NCBI GenBank assembly: GCA_013298715.1
Contig: JAAFIQ010000001.1
Span: 467,686-531,685, forward strand
DNA length: 64,000 nucleotides
Reading direction: 5' to 3'
Source: Bacteroidota bacterium
Lineage (GTDB): Bacteria > Bacteroidota > Bacteroidia > B-17B0 > Aurantibacillaceae
Shown here: positions 1 through 8,946 of the stretch, piece by piece
Numbering within the stretch: the first letter of the stretch is position 1
How the letters are laid out: every line of letters starts with the position of its first letter
Program-made: the position numbers and the translations under genes
Notes under the pieces: generated by a model
Seen by the model: only the letters and a program-made list of their open reading frames with translations
What the model was told of the DNA's origin: nothing
Databases searched by the model: none

Positions 1-1
1 C

Positions 2-1240
2 CAACTTTATAGTAATTACAATTTGAACGATGTTGTTACAGCGAAAGGCGATACTCTAACTAGCACAGATTTAATAAGAAGACTTTGGTTAAATAATGAT
101 TTTGCAGGAGGCTTGTTTAATTTTAATTTAACTGCAAACAACAAATTAAAGTTTATAATTGGTGGCGGCGGAAATACCTATTTTGGAAAACATTACGGAA
201 AATTAAGATGGTTACAAAACGCGTCTAATGGCGAAATTGATCATGAATACTATTTTAATACCGCAAATAAAACAGATCTTAATTTTTTCATAAAAACAAA
301 TTATACGCCTACAAGCAAACTTGCAATATACTTGGATTTGCAAGGCAGGCAAGTGGATTATAAATTCTTAGGTTATGATGATTTATTACGTCGTGCCCCT
401 CAAATAGCAAGTTACTTTTTCTTTAATCCCAAATTAGGAACGAACTATTCACTCAATAAAAATATATCAGTTTATGCCAGTTTTGCCGTGGCTAATAAAG
501 AACCAAATAGAGATGATTTTATTCAATCGAATGCAAAAAGTCGCCCAAAATACGAAACACTTTATGATACCGAAACAGGAATTAAATACATAAACAACAG
601 CACTGTATTTAATTGTAATTTGTTTAATATGAATTACAAAAACCAATTGGTGTTAAACGGACAAGTAAATAATGTTGGGGCTTATAATCGTGTGAACGTA
701 GATAAAAGTTATAGAAGAGGCATAGAACTTGAATTTCAAAAGCAAATTGTAAAATGGTTTGTAGTGAATTCTAACCTAAGTCTTTCCTCAAATAAAATTA
801 ATGGATTTACTGAGTTTATTGATAGTAGCGATGCTGCCTATACAGTTTATACACAATATAAAATTAATTACACCCAAACGGATATTTCTTTTTCTCCAAG
901 CGTGGTTGCAGGCTTACAACTTATTTTTAAACCAATTAAAAATTTAGAAATAACATTTAGCAATAAATACGTTGGCCGACAATACTTAGATAACACTTCA
1001 AATAACAAACGCAGTATAAACCCTTATAATGTTGTGGATGCAAGATTAAATTATGCAATAAAAACGAAATTTATCCCAGAAATTAATTTTATGTTTTCGC
1101 TGTATAACGTTTTAAATACAAAATACGAAACTAATGGTTACACCTTCAGCTACTACACCGATGCACAACTTATTACACAAAATTTTTATGCACCAGCCGC
1201 ACCAATTAATTTTTTAGGTGGGGTTAGTTTGAGATTTTAA
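2..1240 (+). CDS. TonB-dependent receptor, C-terminal part (5' end outside the window)
   Basis: The reading frame is already open at the left edge, so this is the 3' part of a larger gene. About 410 residues remain, with alternating aromatic/hydrophobic strands and Asn/Lys/Tyr-rich loops typical of the 22-strand outer-membrane barrel of TonB-dependent receptors. Typical late-barrel phrases are visible (SYRRGIELEFQ; NPYNVVDARLNY; SLYNVLNTKYE), and the chain ends in GGVSLRF with the terminal aromatic used for barrel insertion. The plug domain and TonB box would lie upstream. The substrate cannot be told. An AraC-type gene converges on it 26 bp downstream, with no clear terminator between them. 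Confidence 0.85.
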   Translation, partial: QLYSNYNLNDVVTAKGDTLTSTDLIRRLWLNNDFAGGLFNFNLTANNKLKFIIGGGGNTYFGKHYGKLRWLQNASNGEIDHEYYFNTANKTDLNFFIKTNYTPTSKLAIYLDLQGRQVDYKFLGYDDLLRRAPQIASYFFFNPKLGTNYSLNKNISVYASFAVANKEPNRDDFIQSNAKSRPKYETLYDTETGIKYINNSTVFNCNLFNMNYKNQLVLNGQVNNVGAYNRVNVDKSYRRGIELEFQKQIVKWFVVNSNLSLSSNKINGFTEFIDSSDAAYTVYTQYKINYTQTDISFSPSVVAGLQLIFKPIKNLEITFSNKYVGRQYLDNTSNNKRSINPYNVVDARLNYAIKTKFIPEINFMFSLYNVLNTKYETNGYTFSYYTDAQLITQNFYAPAAPINFLGGVSLRF

Positions 1241-1266
1241 TCTATTAGTAAAAAACTTATTATTAC

Positions 1267-2223
1267 TTAGGATTTTTGCCACTTTTTAACTGCATGAAGA
1301 TATGAACTTGCCTCTGAGTAGCCTAATAAATAGGCAATTTCTTGAGTTTTCATTTTATACCCCTTCGATAAGTAGATAGATAATTCATTTTTAATACCAT
1401 CAGCTATCATGCGAAAGGATGAATTTTCATTAGAAAGTTTACGCTGTATAGTTCTGATACTAAATGGAAAATGAGTAGCTACTTGCTCAAAATTAGGAAT
1501 TTCAGGTTTACATAAATTTAAAATCATATTTCTAATTTGAACCGAAAATGGTGATAAACTATGTTTCTTTGTATTTATGAGTTGTAAAAATTTCGGCAAT
1601 AAAATCTCTATTTGTTTCACCTTACTTACGTTTATTTCTGTGTTCAAAACAGTTTTTGGCAACATGAAGTTATACCCTTTACCTTTTGTAATTTTATCAT
1701 TTATTAATTTTTTCATCTCACCAATACTTGAATCCGGCAACTCAATAGTTAAACTAGAATCTATTGGTAGAATAAGTTTCAATTCACGATATATGAAGCA
1801 GAAAACAAAATCCAAGAATTGTTTTTTTAGTTTTGCTTCCTCAATTTCGCACGTTAAACTCAATATATATCCAGTTTCTTTTAACCTATCTTCTATACGA
1901 ACCACAGGAAATGTGTTAGCCAAATAATTTTTCAAGATAAAAACGGCTTGCTGAATACTCGTTGTATTCAAAGAAATTTGAACAATAAAACCTAAAGCTT
2001 TTAAATTCAAAAAACTGCCATAATGAATTCCAAAATCCTTATCCTTAGTCGCAGACATCAAAGCTTTAAAAACATTTTGATACTCAAAGAATGTAACAGT
2101 CATATCTTGGTTGCACAAATCTAATTTTTTTTCAATTAAATGATTTCGCAACATAACCTCTGAAATACCTTTATAGGAAGCGTATTCAATTAAGTTGGCA
2201 ACATATGTGGCTTTTATTTTCAT
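1267..2223 (-). CDS. AraC family transcriptional regulator (OruR/ArgR-like architecture)
   Basis: 318-residue protein. The N-terminal ~200 residues resemble the arabinose-binding-like domain found in OruR/ArgR-type AraC proteins. The C-terminal ~90 residues form the double helix-turn-helix: FPFSIRTIQRKLSNENSSFR is the first recognition part, and KTQEIAYLLGYSEASSYLHAVKKW is the conserved second motif. I chose the ATG at 2223 over an in-frame TTG 18 bp upstream. It is divergent from the membrane/SRPBCC gene at 2297, with 73 bp between them, so that gene is its most likely target (inference). The inducer is unknown. Confidence 0.85.
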   Translation of the reverse strand: MKIKATYVANLIEYASYKGISEVMLRNHLIEKKLDLCNQDMTVTFFEYQNVFKALMSATKDKDFGIHYGSFLNLKALGFIVQISLNTTSIQQAVFILKNYLANTFPVVRIEDRLKETGYILSLTCEIEEAKLKKQFLDFVFCFIYRELKLILPIDSSLTIELPDSSIGEMKKLINDKITKGKGYNFMLPKTVLNTEINVSKVKQIEILLPKFLQLINTKKHSLSPFSVQIRNMILNLCKPEIPNFEQVATHFPFSIRTIQRKLSNENSSFRMIADGIKNELSIYLSKGYKMKTQEIAYLLGYSEASSYLHAVKKWQKS

Positions 2224-2270
2224 ACTATAAATTTGGCGCAAAATATCAATATTATCAAGTTTATTGCCTC

Positions 2271-2278
2271 TATTTTTG
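2271..2278 (+). promoter_or_regulatory. Putative Bacteroidota -7 promoter element
   Basis: TATTTTTG matches the TAnnTTTG -7 consensus and ends 18 bp before the ATG at 2297. No good -33 TTG is seen at the usual distance, so support comes from the -7 box and its position only. It lies in the divergent intergenic region with the AraC-type gene. Confidence 0.4.
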
Positions 2279-2296
2279 TTTCATTAATATAAAAAA

Positions 2297-3124
2297 ATGA
2301 ATAAACTTCAAAAATCACTACTTCTAAACGGATTATTTTCTGGTACTTCTGGAATAACATTAATCTTACTGAATAATCAGATTGCAAGTCTATTTGAAAC
2401 TAATAACTCAATTGTATTTGTCGTAATTGGGTTTGCATTGCTATTTTTTGCAAGCACAATTATTTACGAAACTATAAAGCAACGTCCCATTGGTGTTTTA
2501 TGGATTGTTATTCAAGATTACCTTTGGGTTGCTGGTAGTATTATAATTCTTATAATTAACCCATTCCAAATTTCAACAGCTGGCAATTTACTCATTACGT
2601 TAATTGCCTTAATAGTTTTGTTTATAGGTATTATCCAAGCTAATGCCCTATCAGAGTTAGATAGTCTAAAGAACGATACAAAAAAGCAACTTCTATTTGA
2701 GCGAATTATATCGGCAGATAAACACTCCGTGTGGGAAACAATATCTGATGTTGCAAACTATGATAAAGTTGCTCCAAATATAGATAAAGTGAAAATTGTT
2801 TCAGGCAATGGAGTTGGATTGGTTAGAAGTTGCTCTCATAAAAAAGACATTTGGACAGAAACTTGTACCATGTGGGTTGAGGGGAAGGCCTATTCATTTA
2901 TTGTAAACACTTCTGACCCGAGATATCCTCATCCCTTCAAATTTTTAAAAGGCACTTGGGAGTTGCAAGAACTAAATTCTTATTCAACAAAAATCACAAT
3001 TTATTTTGATTTCCAATATAAACGTAGCTATCAAAATTGGCTATTCCATCCCTTAATGAAAGGTAATTTTTCTAAAACTATACATGAACTTCTTGATAAT
3101 TGGCAAAAAATTCTAGAAGACTAA
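2297..3124 (+). CDS. Four-TM membrane protein fused to an SRPBCC (polyketide cyclase-like) domain
   Basis: 275 residues. Residues ~8-115 form four hydrophobic helices, resembling small membrane domains next to AraC regulators. Residues ~130-275 look like an SRPBCC/START-like fold: it opens with FERIISADKHSVWETISDVANYDKV, a classic SRPBCC start, and has the later pattern GTWELQEL...TKITIYFDFQYK. SRPBCC domains bind hydrophobic small molecules; the ligand here is unknown. The gene is divergent from the AraC regulator and probably controlled by it. The joining of a membrane half to an SRPBCC half is visible; a function is not. Confidence 0.7.
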   Translation: MNKLQKSLLLNGLFSGTSGITLILLNNQIASLFETNNSIVFVVIGFALLFFASTIIYETIKQRPIGVLWIVIQDYLWVAGSIIILIINPFQISTAGNLLITLIALIVLFIGIIQANALSELDSLKNDTKKQLLFERIISADKHSVWETISDVANYDKVAPNIDKVKIVSGNGVGLVRSCSHKKDIWTETCTMWVEGKAYSFIVNTSDPRYPHPFKFLKGTWELQELNSYSTKITIYFDFQYKRSYQNWLFHPLMKGNFSKTIHELLDNWQKILED

Positions 3125-3168
3125 ACTTTATTGATTACTTAACTATAGAGCAAGGTCAGTTTAAGGTT

Positions 3169-3717
3169 TTAAATTTCTGAATACTTCCATTCACTTTTTA
3201 CTAATGCAAATAATTCCAAATCGCTAAAAGTACGATTTATAAACTCGGCTTCTTTTAGTGTGCCTTCATGTTTAAAGTTTAAACGTTTGGGTATTGCCTG
3301 ACTCCTATAATTTGTAGGGGCGCATTTAATTTCAATTCTATTCAGATTCAATTCTGCAAAACAGTAATCTATTAACTTTTTACAAGCCAACGTCATTATT
3401 CCTTGCTTTTGATAATTCGTAGCTAACCAGTAACCAATTGAAGTGGTTTTGTTAGTCCAGTCTATTTTATGAAGCGAGATTAATCCCACAATTTTATTTT
3501 CTATAAGAATTGAAAAGTCTAAACCCAACTTTGTTTCGTAACGATTTTTGCAGTAAGAAATGAAATTACGCGTGTCTTCAATAGATTTTGTGCCGTCAAC
3601 CCAAGGCAACCATTCCCTTAAATAGAATCGATTGCAATCTACCAAACTAAAAACTTCTAAGACATGAGATTCATTCAATAAAACTAACCGTGAACTATTA
3701 TTCAGAGAAATTTCCAT
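3169..3717 (-). CDS. GNAT family N-acetyltransferase, RimJ/RimL type
   Basis: 182 residues covering a single acetyltransferase domain of the RimJ/RimL/RimI type. Features seen: an N-terminal LREWLPWVDGTKS segment typical of ribosomal-protein-Ser acetyltransferase relatives, the strand IGYWLATNYQKQGIMTLACK with the acetyl-CoA pyrophosphate loop (Q-K-Q-G-I-M), and ELNRIEIKCAPTNYRSQAIPKRLNFKHEG near the C-terminus. The family acetylates N-termini of proteins or small amines; the true substrate is unknown. ATG at 3717; 26 bp separate it from the end of the next minus-strand gene, so co-transcription is possible. Confidence 0.85.
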   Translation of the reverse strand: MEISLNNSSRLVLLNESHVLEVFSLVDCNRFYLREWLPWVDGTKSIEDTRNFISYCKNRYETKLGLDFSILIENKIVGLISLHKIDWTNKTTSIGYWLATNYQKQGIMTLACKKLIDYCFAELNLNRIEIKCAPTNYRSQAIPKRLNFKHEGTLKEAEFINRTFSDLELFALVKSEWKYSEI

Positions 3718-3743
3718 TCAAGTTTAATTGGGCTTTAACGCGT

Positions 3744-4706
3744 TTAGTCCTCTAACTTCCCTGTCTTCACCCAGTTTTCAACATGGTATTGGTTCAGCTC
3801 AAAGTAATCTACTTTTTTTACTACAATACCATTATCAATATAATAAATGCGTGGCAAGTGCGCCGAGGCAAGCTGCACAAAACTTTTTCCTAAGCAAAAA
3901 CTATTTGGTATGTTATCTGCTTTTGTGTCTTCCAAAAATTCTTCTAATTTTTTTCCTTTATCTCCATTTAGTACAAAGTAAATTGATAATTCAGGATTAT
4001 TTTTTTTAATGAGCCTGAATTTTTTTGCAGCAATTCTACAGTGAGGACAACTTAAACTCAAAAATGCCAATACGTGTTTTCCTTTTCTTAAATCTATTTT
4101 TGGAATATCTACTTTACTTGTGTCTTCTGGGCTGTAGAGCAAATTTAACTCTAATGGATAATTTACTTTTTCATCTTGGTTGTTCGAAGTATAAGTGTAA
4201 TCAATAGGTTGGTAAATTAAAGTTACCGTTGTGCATCCTAAAAAAATAAACGAATAAAGTAATTTATTAAAACGTTTCAAATCCCACCCTTCCCACAAAA
4301 AATAAATGATTGCGCTAACTGCTATCATTACTATGTTTTTATAAATTGCTTGCTCGGGTGTCATAATCACATGCTCTCCAAAACAACCACAATTGCCTTT
4401 GTTACCGCTAGTTGAAATTACAATGAGTAAATAAATTATAAAGAAAAGTAAAATAGAAACGGTTAAAGGCAGAGTAAATTTTTTGAGTTTAAAATTTAAG
4501 ATTAAAAGCGCTCCAACAAAAAATTCTAATATTATCATTAGCCTGGCAAATACAGGAGCTGTGTACCAATTGCCAATACCAATATCAACAAACGAAAACT
4601 CAAATGTTTCAATCACAGGTAATAATTTTGTGTAACCAGAGTACAAAAAAACCAAACCCATTGCAATAGAAAGTACAGAAGCTGTTATAATTTTAAACCA
4701 TTTCAT
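3744..4706 (-). CDS. MauE/DoxX-like membrane protein fused to a thioredoxin-like domain
   Basis: 320 residues. The N-terminal ~160 residues contain four to five membrane helices of the MauE/DoxX type, with a loop GNCGCFGEH holding a CxC pair (C106, C108) as in vitamin-K-epoxide-reductase-like and MauE proteins. After a further membrane helix (~148-166) comes a periplasmic thioredoxin-like domain with the redox motif C220-P-H-C223 (LSCPHCR) and the cis-Pro strand LPRIYYIDNG. CPHC is the DsbA-type active site. The likely job is thiol/disulfide exchange at the periplasmic face, with the membrane half recycling electrons (inference). ATG start at 4706. Confidence 0.78.
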   Translation of the reverse strand: MKWFKIITASVLSIAMGLVFLYSGYTKLLPVIETFEFSFVDIGIGNWYTAPVFARLMIILEFFVGALLILNFKLKKFTLPLTVSILLFFIIYLLIVISTSGNKGNCGCFGEHVIMTPEQAIYKNIVMIAVSAIIYFLWEGWDLKRFNKLLYSFIFLGCTTVTLIYQPIDYTYTSNNQDEKVNYPLELNLLYSPEDTSKVDIPKIDLRKGKHVLAFLSLSCPHCRIAAKKFRLIKKNNPELSIYFVLNGDKGKKLEEFLEDTKADNIPNSFCLGKSFVQLASAHLPRIYYIDNGIVVKKVDYFELNQYHVENWVKTGKLED

Positions 4707-4732
4707 AAACTAACCTAAAAGTAAATATTTTA

Positions 4733-5275
4733 TTAATCATGTGTTATATATTTTTTTAGTTCTACCCAACTGTTTCCAACAAATTTTAGCACACTCACTT
4801 CATTAAATATAAAGGAAAAATTTATTTCATTTTTGTTTATTGCTTCCCAAACTTCGTTAAATTTATTTTTTTTCAAATCTCTAAATGCCAATGTTATGTG
4901 AGGTTTAAATCCGTATGTGTTATCTTGTTCATTTGTAATTTTTAAATGTTTTTGTAAATGCCATACCAATTCTTTTTGATAATTACTTAGTTCTTTATTT
5001 GGTTTAATATCGGCATAAATAACGCGTGGTTCAAAACTATTAAATCCGCTAACTTCAAGATGAAAACCTTTTGGTTTTTCAAACGATTCTATAGCCTTAA
5101 ACAACTCCATTTCTTTATCAACTTTCCATTCAAAAGGTCTATGTAAAGTAATGTGAGCTGGACTTCTTAAAGGTCCCTTTAGCCCAAATTTTTCAAACAA
5201 ATAAAATTTTATTTTTTCAATTTCGTCCAAATAGGGTTGCGGTAAAATAATGGCTATAAAGTACTTTTCTTTCAA
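4733..5275 (-). CDS. 2'-5' RNA ligase / cyclic phosphodiesterase superfamily protein
   Basis: 180 residues, the usual length for the 2H phosphoesterase family. Both HxT signature motifs are present: H41-I-T43-L in the first lobe and H126-I-T128-L in the second. The N-terminus has the family pattern YFIAIILPQPYLDEIEKIK. Members open 2',3'-cyclic phosphates or join RNA 2'-5'; the substrate here is unknown. The only usable start is TTG at 5275: a stop lies six codons upstream and there is no earlier ATG. It is divergent from the nucleotidyltransferase gene at 5333. Confidence 0.83.
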   Translation of the reverse strand: MKEKYFIAIILPQPYLDEIEKIKFYLFEKFGLKGPLRSPAHITLHRPFEWKVDKEMELFKAIESFEKPKGFHLEVSGFNSFEPRVIYADIKPNKELSNYQKELVWHLQKHLKITNEQDNTYGFKPHITLAFRDLKKNKFNEVWEAINKNEINFSFIFNEVSVLKFVGNSWVELKKYITHD

Positions 5276-5307
5276 TTTATTAACGGGTTTTTATTCGCAA
5301 ATTATGT

Positions 5308-5315
5308 TATTTTTG
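5308..5315 (+). promoter_or_regulatory. Putative -7 promoter element of the nucleotidyltransferase operon
   Basis: TATTTTTG fits the Bacteroidota TAnnTTTG -7 consensus and ends 17 bp before the ATG at 5333, almost the same geometry as the element before 2297. It would drive the overlapping four-gene operon to about 10.3 kb. No clear -33 TTG was found. Confidence 0.4.
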
Positions 5316-5332
5316 TGTGATTTTACAAGTTT

Positions 5333-6343
5333 ATGCAAATTATTATTCCAATGGCTGGCAAAGGAAAGCGCATGCGTCCGCACACGCTTACAACTGCCAA
5401 ACCACTTATACCAGTAGCTGGTAAACCAATTGTACAACATTTGGTTGAAGATATTACAAAAGTTTGTGGCGAAAAAGTTACCGAAATTGCTTTTGTTATT
5501 GGCTCAGATTTTGGCGAAGAGGTAGAAAAAAATTTAATTAAAGTAGCCGAAAGCCAAGGCGCTGTTGGCAAAATTTATTATCAGGATGTGGCTTTAGGCA
5601 CTGCGCATGCTATTATGTGCGCTAAAGATTCAATAAAAGGGAAAACCGTTGTAGCCTTTGCCGATACCTTGTTTAAAGCAGATTTTGTAATGGATACCAA
5701 TAAAGAAGGTGTTATTTGGGTTCAAAAAATTAACGACCCAAGGCAATTTGGGGTTGTAAAGCTAGATTCAAATAACGTGATAACAGATTTTGTTGAGAAA
5801 CCGCAACTGTTTGTAAGCGATTTAGCAATTATAGGAATTTATTATTTTAAAGATGGCGATAATCTTAAAGAAGAACTACAATATTTATTAGATAATAACA
5901 TTACTGAAAAAGGCGAATTTCAGCTTACTAATGCTTTAGAAAACATGAAAGCAAAGGGTATAAAATTCGAGCCAGGTCAAGTAACAGAATGGTTAGATTG
6001 TGGAAATAAAAATGCCACTGTTTACACCAACCAACGTGTGTTAGAGTTTAAAAAGGGAAAACCTGAGTTAAAAGGAGCATCTATAAAAAACAACAATTCA
6101 CTAATTATTGAACCTTGCTTTATTGGAAATAATGTCGAACTTACCAATTGCATTATTGGCCCACATGTTAGTATTGGCGAAGGAAGTAAAGTAAGTAATA
6201 GCATTTTAGTTAACTCAATTATTCAAAATGCGGCAATTATAAATAATGCTAACATTAGCAATAGCATGGTTGGTATTGGAGCCGAAGTAAACGGAAAATC
6301 AATAGATATAAGCATTAGTGATTACACCCAACTTGTTGTTTAA
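5333..6343 (+). CDS. Sugar-phosphate nucleotidyltransferase with C-terminal hexapeptide repeats
   Basis: 336 residues. The N-terminus IIIPMAGKGKRMRPHTLTTA and AKPLIPVAGKPIVQH are the nucleotide-binding loop and sugar-1-phosphate site of the NTP_transferase family (glucose-1-phosphate thymidylyl/uridylyl transferases). The catalytic Asp motif is AFADTLFKADF, and TEWLDCGNK is a further conserved piece. After about residue 240 a left-handed hexapeptide helix follows (LTNCIIGPHVSIGEGSKVSNSILVNSII). It makes an activated NDP-sugar for surface polysaccharide or cell wall; the exact sugar is not decidable. In Bacteroidota this gene commonly precedes the TPR, DUF4292 and EnvC-like genes, as here. Confidence 0.85.
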   Translation: MQIIIPMAGKGKRMRPHTLTTAKPLIPVAGKPIVQHLVEDITKVCGEKVTEIAFVIGSDFGEEVEKNLIKVAESQGAVGKIYYQDVALGTAHAIMCAKDSIKGKTVVAFADTLFKADFVMDTNKEGVIWVQKINDPRQFGVVKLDSNNVITDFVEKPQLFVSDLAIIGIYYFKDGDNLKEELQYLLDNNITEKGEFQLTNALENMKAKGIKFEPGQVTEWLDCGNKNATVYTNQRVLEFKKGKPELKGASIKNNNSLIIEPCFIGNNVELTNCIIGPHVSIGEGSKVSNSILVNSIIQNAAIINNANISNSMVGIGAEVNGKSIDISISDYTQLVV

Positions 6344-8081
6344 ATTTAAACATCATATTTTTTTAATTCTCGCAGCAAGTTACTTGCTATTAAACGCATG
6401 CAAAGTAGCCAAAGCAAAAGGAACTGCGGGCGAAATCAAATCTGAAGTTAAGTCATCTAAAATAGAACCGGCTTTTGGAAATAAGTTTATTGATGGCTGT
6501 AATGCCCGAATGAAACGCAATTACGATGAAGCGTTGGTGTTGTTTTTGGATTGTGCAAAAATGGATCCTTCAAATGCACCAACACGCTATGAGTTAGCTA
6601 AACTGTATTTAGAAAAAAACAATAATTTACTAGCATTAGAAAATGCCAAGCTGTGTGCCGCTGCTGACAGTAAAAATGAATATTACCAAATTATTTTAAT
6701 TGATTGTTATAACGCAAACAAGCAGTACCAACAAGCCATTAAAGCAAGAGAAAATTTGGTAAAATCGTTTCCAAACAACTCCGAGTTCAAAGAGGATTTG
6801 GCTATTCAATACTCCATTGCGGGCATGAATGATAAAGCACTCGCAATTTATAACGATTTGGAAGTTGTGTATGGAGTAAATGAACAAATATCTTTAAACA
6901 AAGTAAAACTATTTAAACGTCAGCAAAAATTAAAAGAAGCCGAGGCAGAACTTCTAAAACTAAGTGCAAGTAATGAATCTGAACCACGGTATTGCGCTTA
7001 TTTAGCAGAATTTTATGAGGAAAAAGGAGATAAAGTGAAAATGAAAGAAATGTACGACAAAATTTTAAAATTAGACCCAAACAACCCAACAGTAAATTTA
7101 GCCTTGAGCGATTATTACTACTCAATCAACCAACCTAACGAAGCATTTACTTTTTTAAAACAAGCTTTTTTAAATCCGGAATTAGATGTAAACACAAAGG
7201 CCAGCATTGCATCTACTTATTATAGCAGAGCTGAACAAAATCCAAAAAGTAATTACAAAGAACAAGGAAGAGAATTAAGTAGCTTATTTTTAAAAGCACA
7301 TCCCAAAAATACAGATGCTAATGGAATTTATGCTGATTTTTTAATGCTTGACGATAACAAAGTAGAAGCATCAAAATATTATTATAACGCGGCCTTTACC
7401 GAAAAAAACAACTACCATGTTTGGGAACAATTACTCTTTATTTACCACGATTTGCGGAATTATGATTCGCTAGAAGTTGTTAGCACAAAGGCCATGGATA
7501 TTTTTGCTAGTCAACCAAATCCTTATTTTTTTAATGGTGTAGCCAATTTAAAATTAAAAAATTATAAAAAAGCGGCTCAATCATTAAAAGACGGATTGGA
7601 GTTTGTTGTAGATAACAAGGCGCAAATGCTTAATTTTTATGCTAATTTGGGCGATGCGTATAATTCTTTAAAAGAATTTGAAAAATCGGATAAAGCCTTT
7701 GATGATGCGTTAAAAATTGATGCAGATAACACAATGGTATTGAATAATTACGCTTACTATTTATCGCTCAGAAAAACAGGTTTAGACAAAGCGGAGAAAT
7801 TGTCAAAAAAATGTAATGAGCTAGCGCCTAACAATCGCAATTATATGGATACTTACGGTTGGATTTTATTTCAACAAAATAAATTTTTTGAGGCAGAAAC
7901 TTGGTTAGGCAATGCCGTAAAAATTGGCAATCCAAACCCAAATATTTTAGAGCATTATGGTGATGTGTTGTATAAGCTTAATAAGATTGATGATGCTATG
8001 AAGCAATGGGAACTTGCAAAAAAAGCAGGCAGCACTAACCCGCAATTGGATACCAAAATAAAAACAAAAAAAATTGATTAA
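6318..8081 (+). CDS. TPR-repeat lipoprotein
   Basis: About 587 residues. An N-terminal hydrophobic stretch ending in LLLNAC is a lipobox, so the mature protein is a lipoprotein facing the periplasm. The rest is a run of tetratricopeptide repeats (for example NAPTRYELAKLYLEKNNNLLALE; AQMLNFYANLGDAYNSLKEFEKS), i.e. a protein-docking solenoid. The start is uncertain: there is no ATG, and the frame offers GTG at 6318 or TTG at 6333/6336, all overlapping the upstream stop at 6343. It is translationally coupled to its neighbours in the nucleotidyltransferase-EnvC operon, which hints at an envelope-assembly role (inference). Confidence 0.85.
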   Translation: MITPNLLFKFKHHIFLILAASYLLLNACKVAKAKGTAGEIKSEVKSSKIEPAFGNKFIDGCNARMKRNYDEALVLFLDCAKMDPSNAPTRYELAKLYLEKNNNLLALENAKLCAAADSKNEYYQIILIDCYNANKQYQQAIKARENLVKSFPNNSEFKEDLAIQYSIAGMNDKALAIYNDLEVVYGVNEQISLNKVKLFKRQQKLKEAEAELLKLSASNESEPRYCAYLAEFYEEKGDKVKMKEMYDKILKLDPNNPTVNLALSDYYYSINQPNEAFTFLKQAFLNPELDVNTKASIASTYYSRAEQNPKSNYKEQGRELSSLFLKAHPKNTDANGIYADFLMLDDNKVEASKYYYNAAFTEKNNYHVWEQLLFIYHDLRNYDSLEVVSTKAMDIFASQPNPYFFNGVANLKLKNYKKAAQSLKDGLEFVVDNKAQMLNFYANLGDAYNSLKEFEKSDKAFDDALKIDADNTMVLNNYAYYLSLRKTGLDKAEKLSKKCNELAPNNRNYMDTYGWILFQQNKFFEAETWLGNAVKIGNPNPNILEHYGDVLYKLNKIDDAMKQWELAKKAGSTNPQLDTKIKTKKID

Positions 8082-8946
8082 TAAAATAAAATATCTTCTT
8101 GCAATAAGTTTGTTGTTTGGTGTGTGGGCTTGTAAATCAAAAAAGAATACGCAGCAAACGCCTACCACTGTTGTAACACCCACCGATACCTTACAAGGTA
8201 AATGCCGTTTAGATTTTAAAAACGGAAAAGCGCTCAGCAAATATGTAAAAGAAAATGAATTTACCTATAAATGGGTTTACGCTAAAGCAAATGTAGAAAG
8301 CAACATTGATAACGAAGAAAATTCGTTTGATGTAAAAGTGCGTGCGAGATATGATAGCGCTATCTTTATTACTATTGAGAAACTATCTATTGATGTTGCA
8401 AAAATATTAATCACCAAAGATTCAGTTAAAGTAAGAATTGATGTTAAAAAACAATATTTTAAAGGTGATTTTAAATTTTTAAACGAGGTCTTAAATACCG
8501 ATATTGACTTTGAAGTGCTGCAAGCAGTAATGTTTGGTAATAGCGCAGAGTTTCTTGACGATGAAACTTCATTAAAAGGTGTAACCAATCGTACGGATTG
8601 CGTTTATATGTTAAGTACCGAGCGCAAACGCCGTCTGCGCCGCATACAAGCTGGCGATAACCCAATTAAAAAAGAGCTACAAACACTAACACTTAATCCT
8701 GAAAATTTTAAAATACTTAAAAACGAATTTATTGACCCTCTAACTAATCGCATTTTTTTGGCTAATTACAGTAATTTCACGCAAAAAGATAGTGTTTATG
8801 CACCATACCATGTTAATATTGACATACTAGCCGAGAAAAAAGCAAAGGTAAAAATTGAGTATGTTCGCATAGAGAAAAATGTTCCACAAAAAATACAACT
8901 CAATATTCCAAAAAGCTACGACGCTATTGAAATTAAAAAGAAATAA
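8074..8946 (+). CDS. DUF4292 lipoprotein
   Basis: 290 residues. A lipoprotein signal (LLAISLLFGVWAC) is followed by a Thr-rich linker and a domain I recognise as DUF4292. That family resembles LolA/LolB-like beta folds and is found in Bacteroidota between a TPR protein and an EnvC-like protein, the same order as here. TTG at 8074 is the start and overlaps the preceding stop by 8 bp. Function is unknown; an outer-membrane lipoprotein or lipid handling role is a guess from fold and context. Confidence 0.8.
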   Translation: MINKIKYLLAISLLFGVWACKSKKNTQQTPTTVVTPTDTLQGKCRLDFKNGKALSKYVKENEFTYKWVYAKANVESNIDNEENSFDVKVRARYDSAIFITIEKLSIDVAKILITKDSVKVRIDVKKQYFKGDFKFLNEVLNTDIDFEVLQAVMFGNSAEFLDDETSLKGVTNRTDCVYMLSTERKRRLRRIQAGDNPIKKELQTLTLNPENFKILKNEFIDPLTNRIFLANYSNFTQKDSVYAPYHVNIDILAEKKAKVKIEYVRIEKNVPQKIQLNIPKSYDAIEIKKK

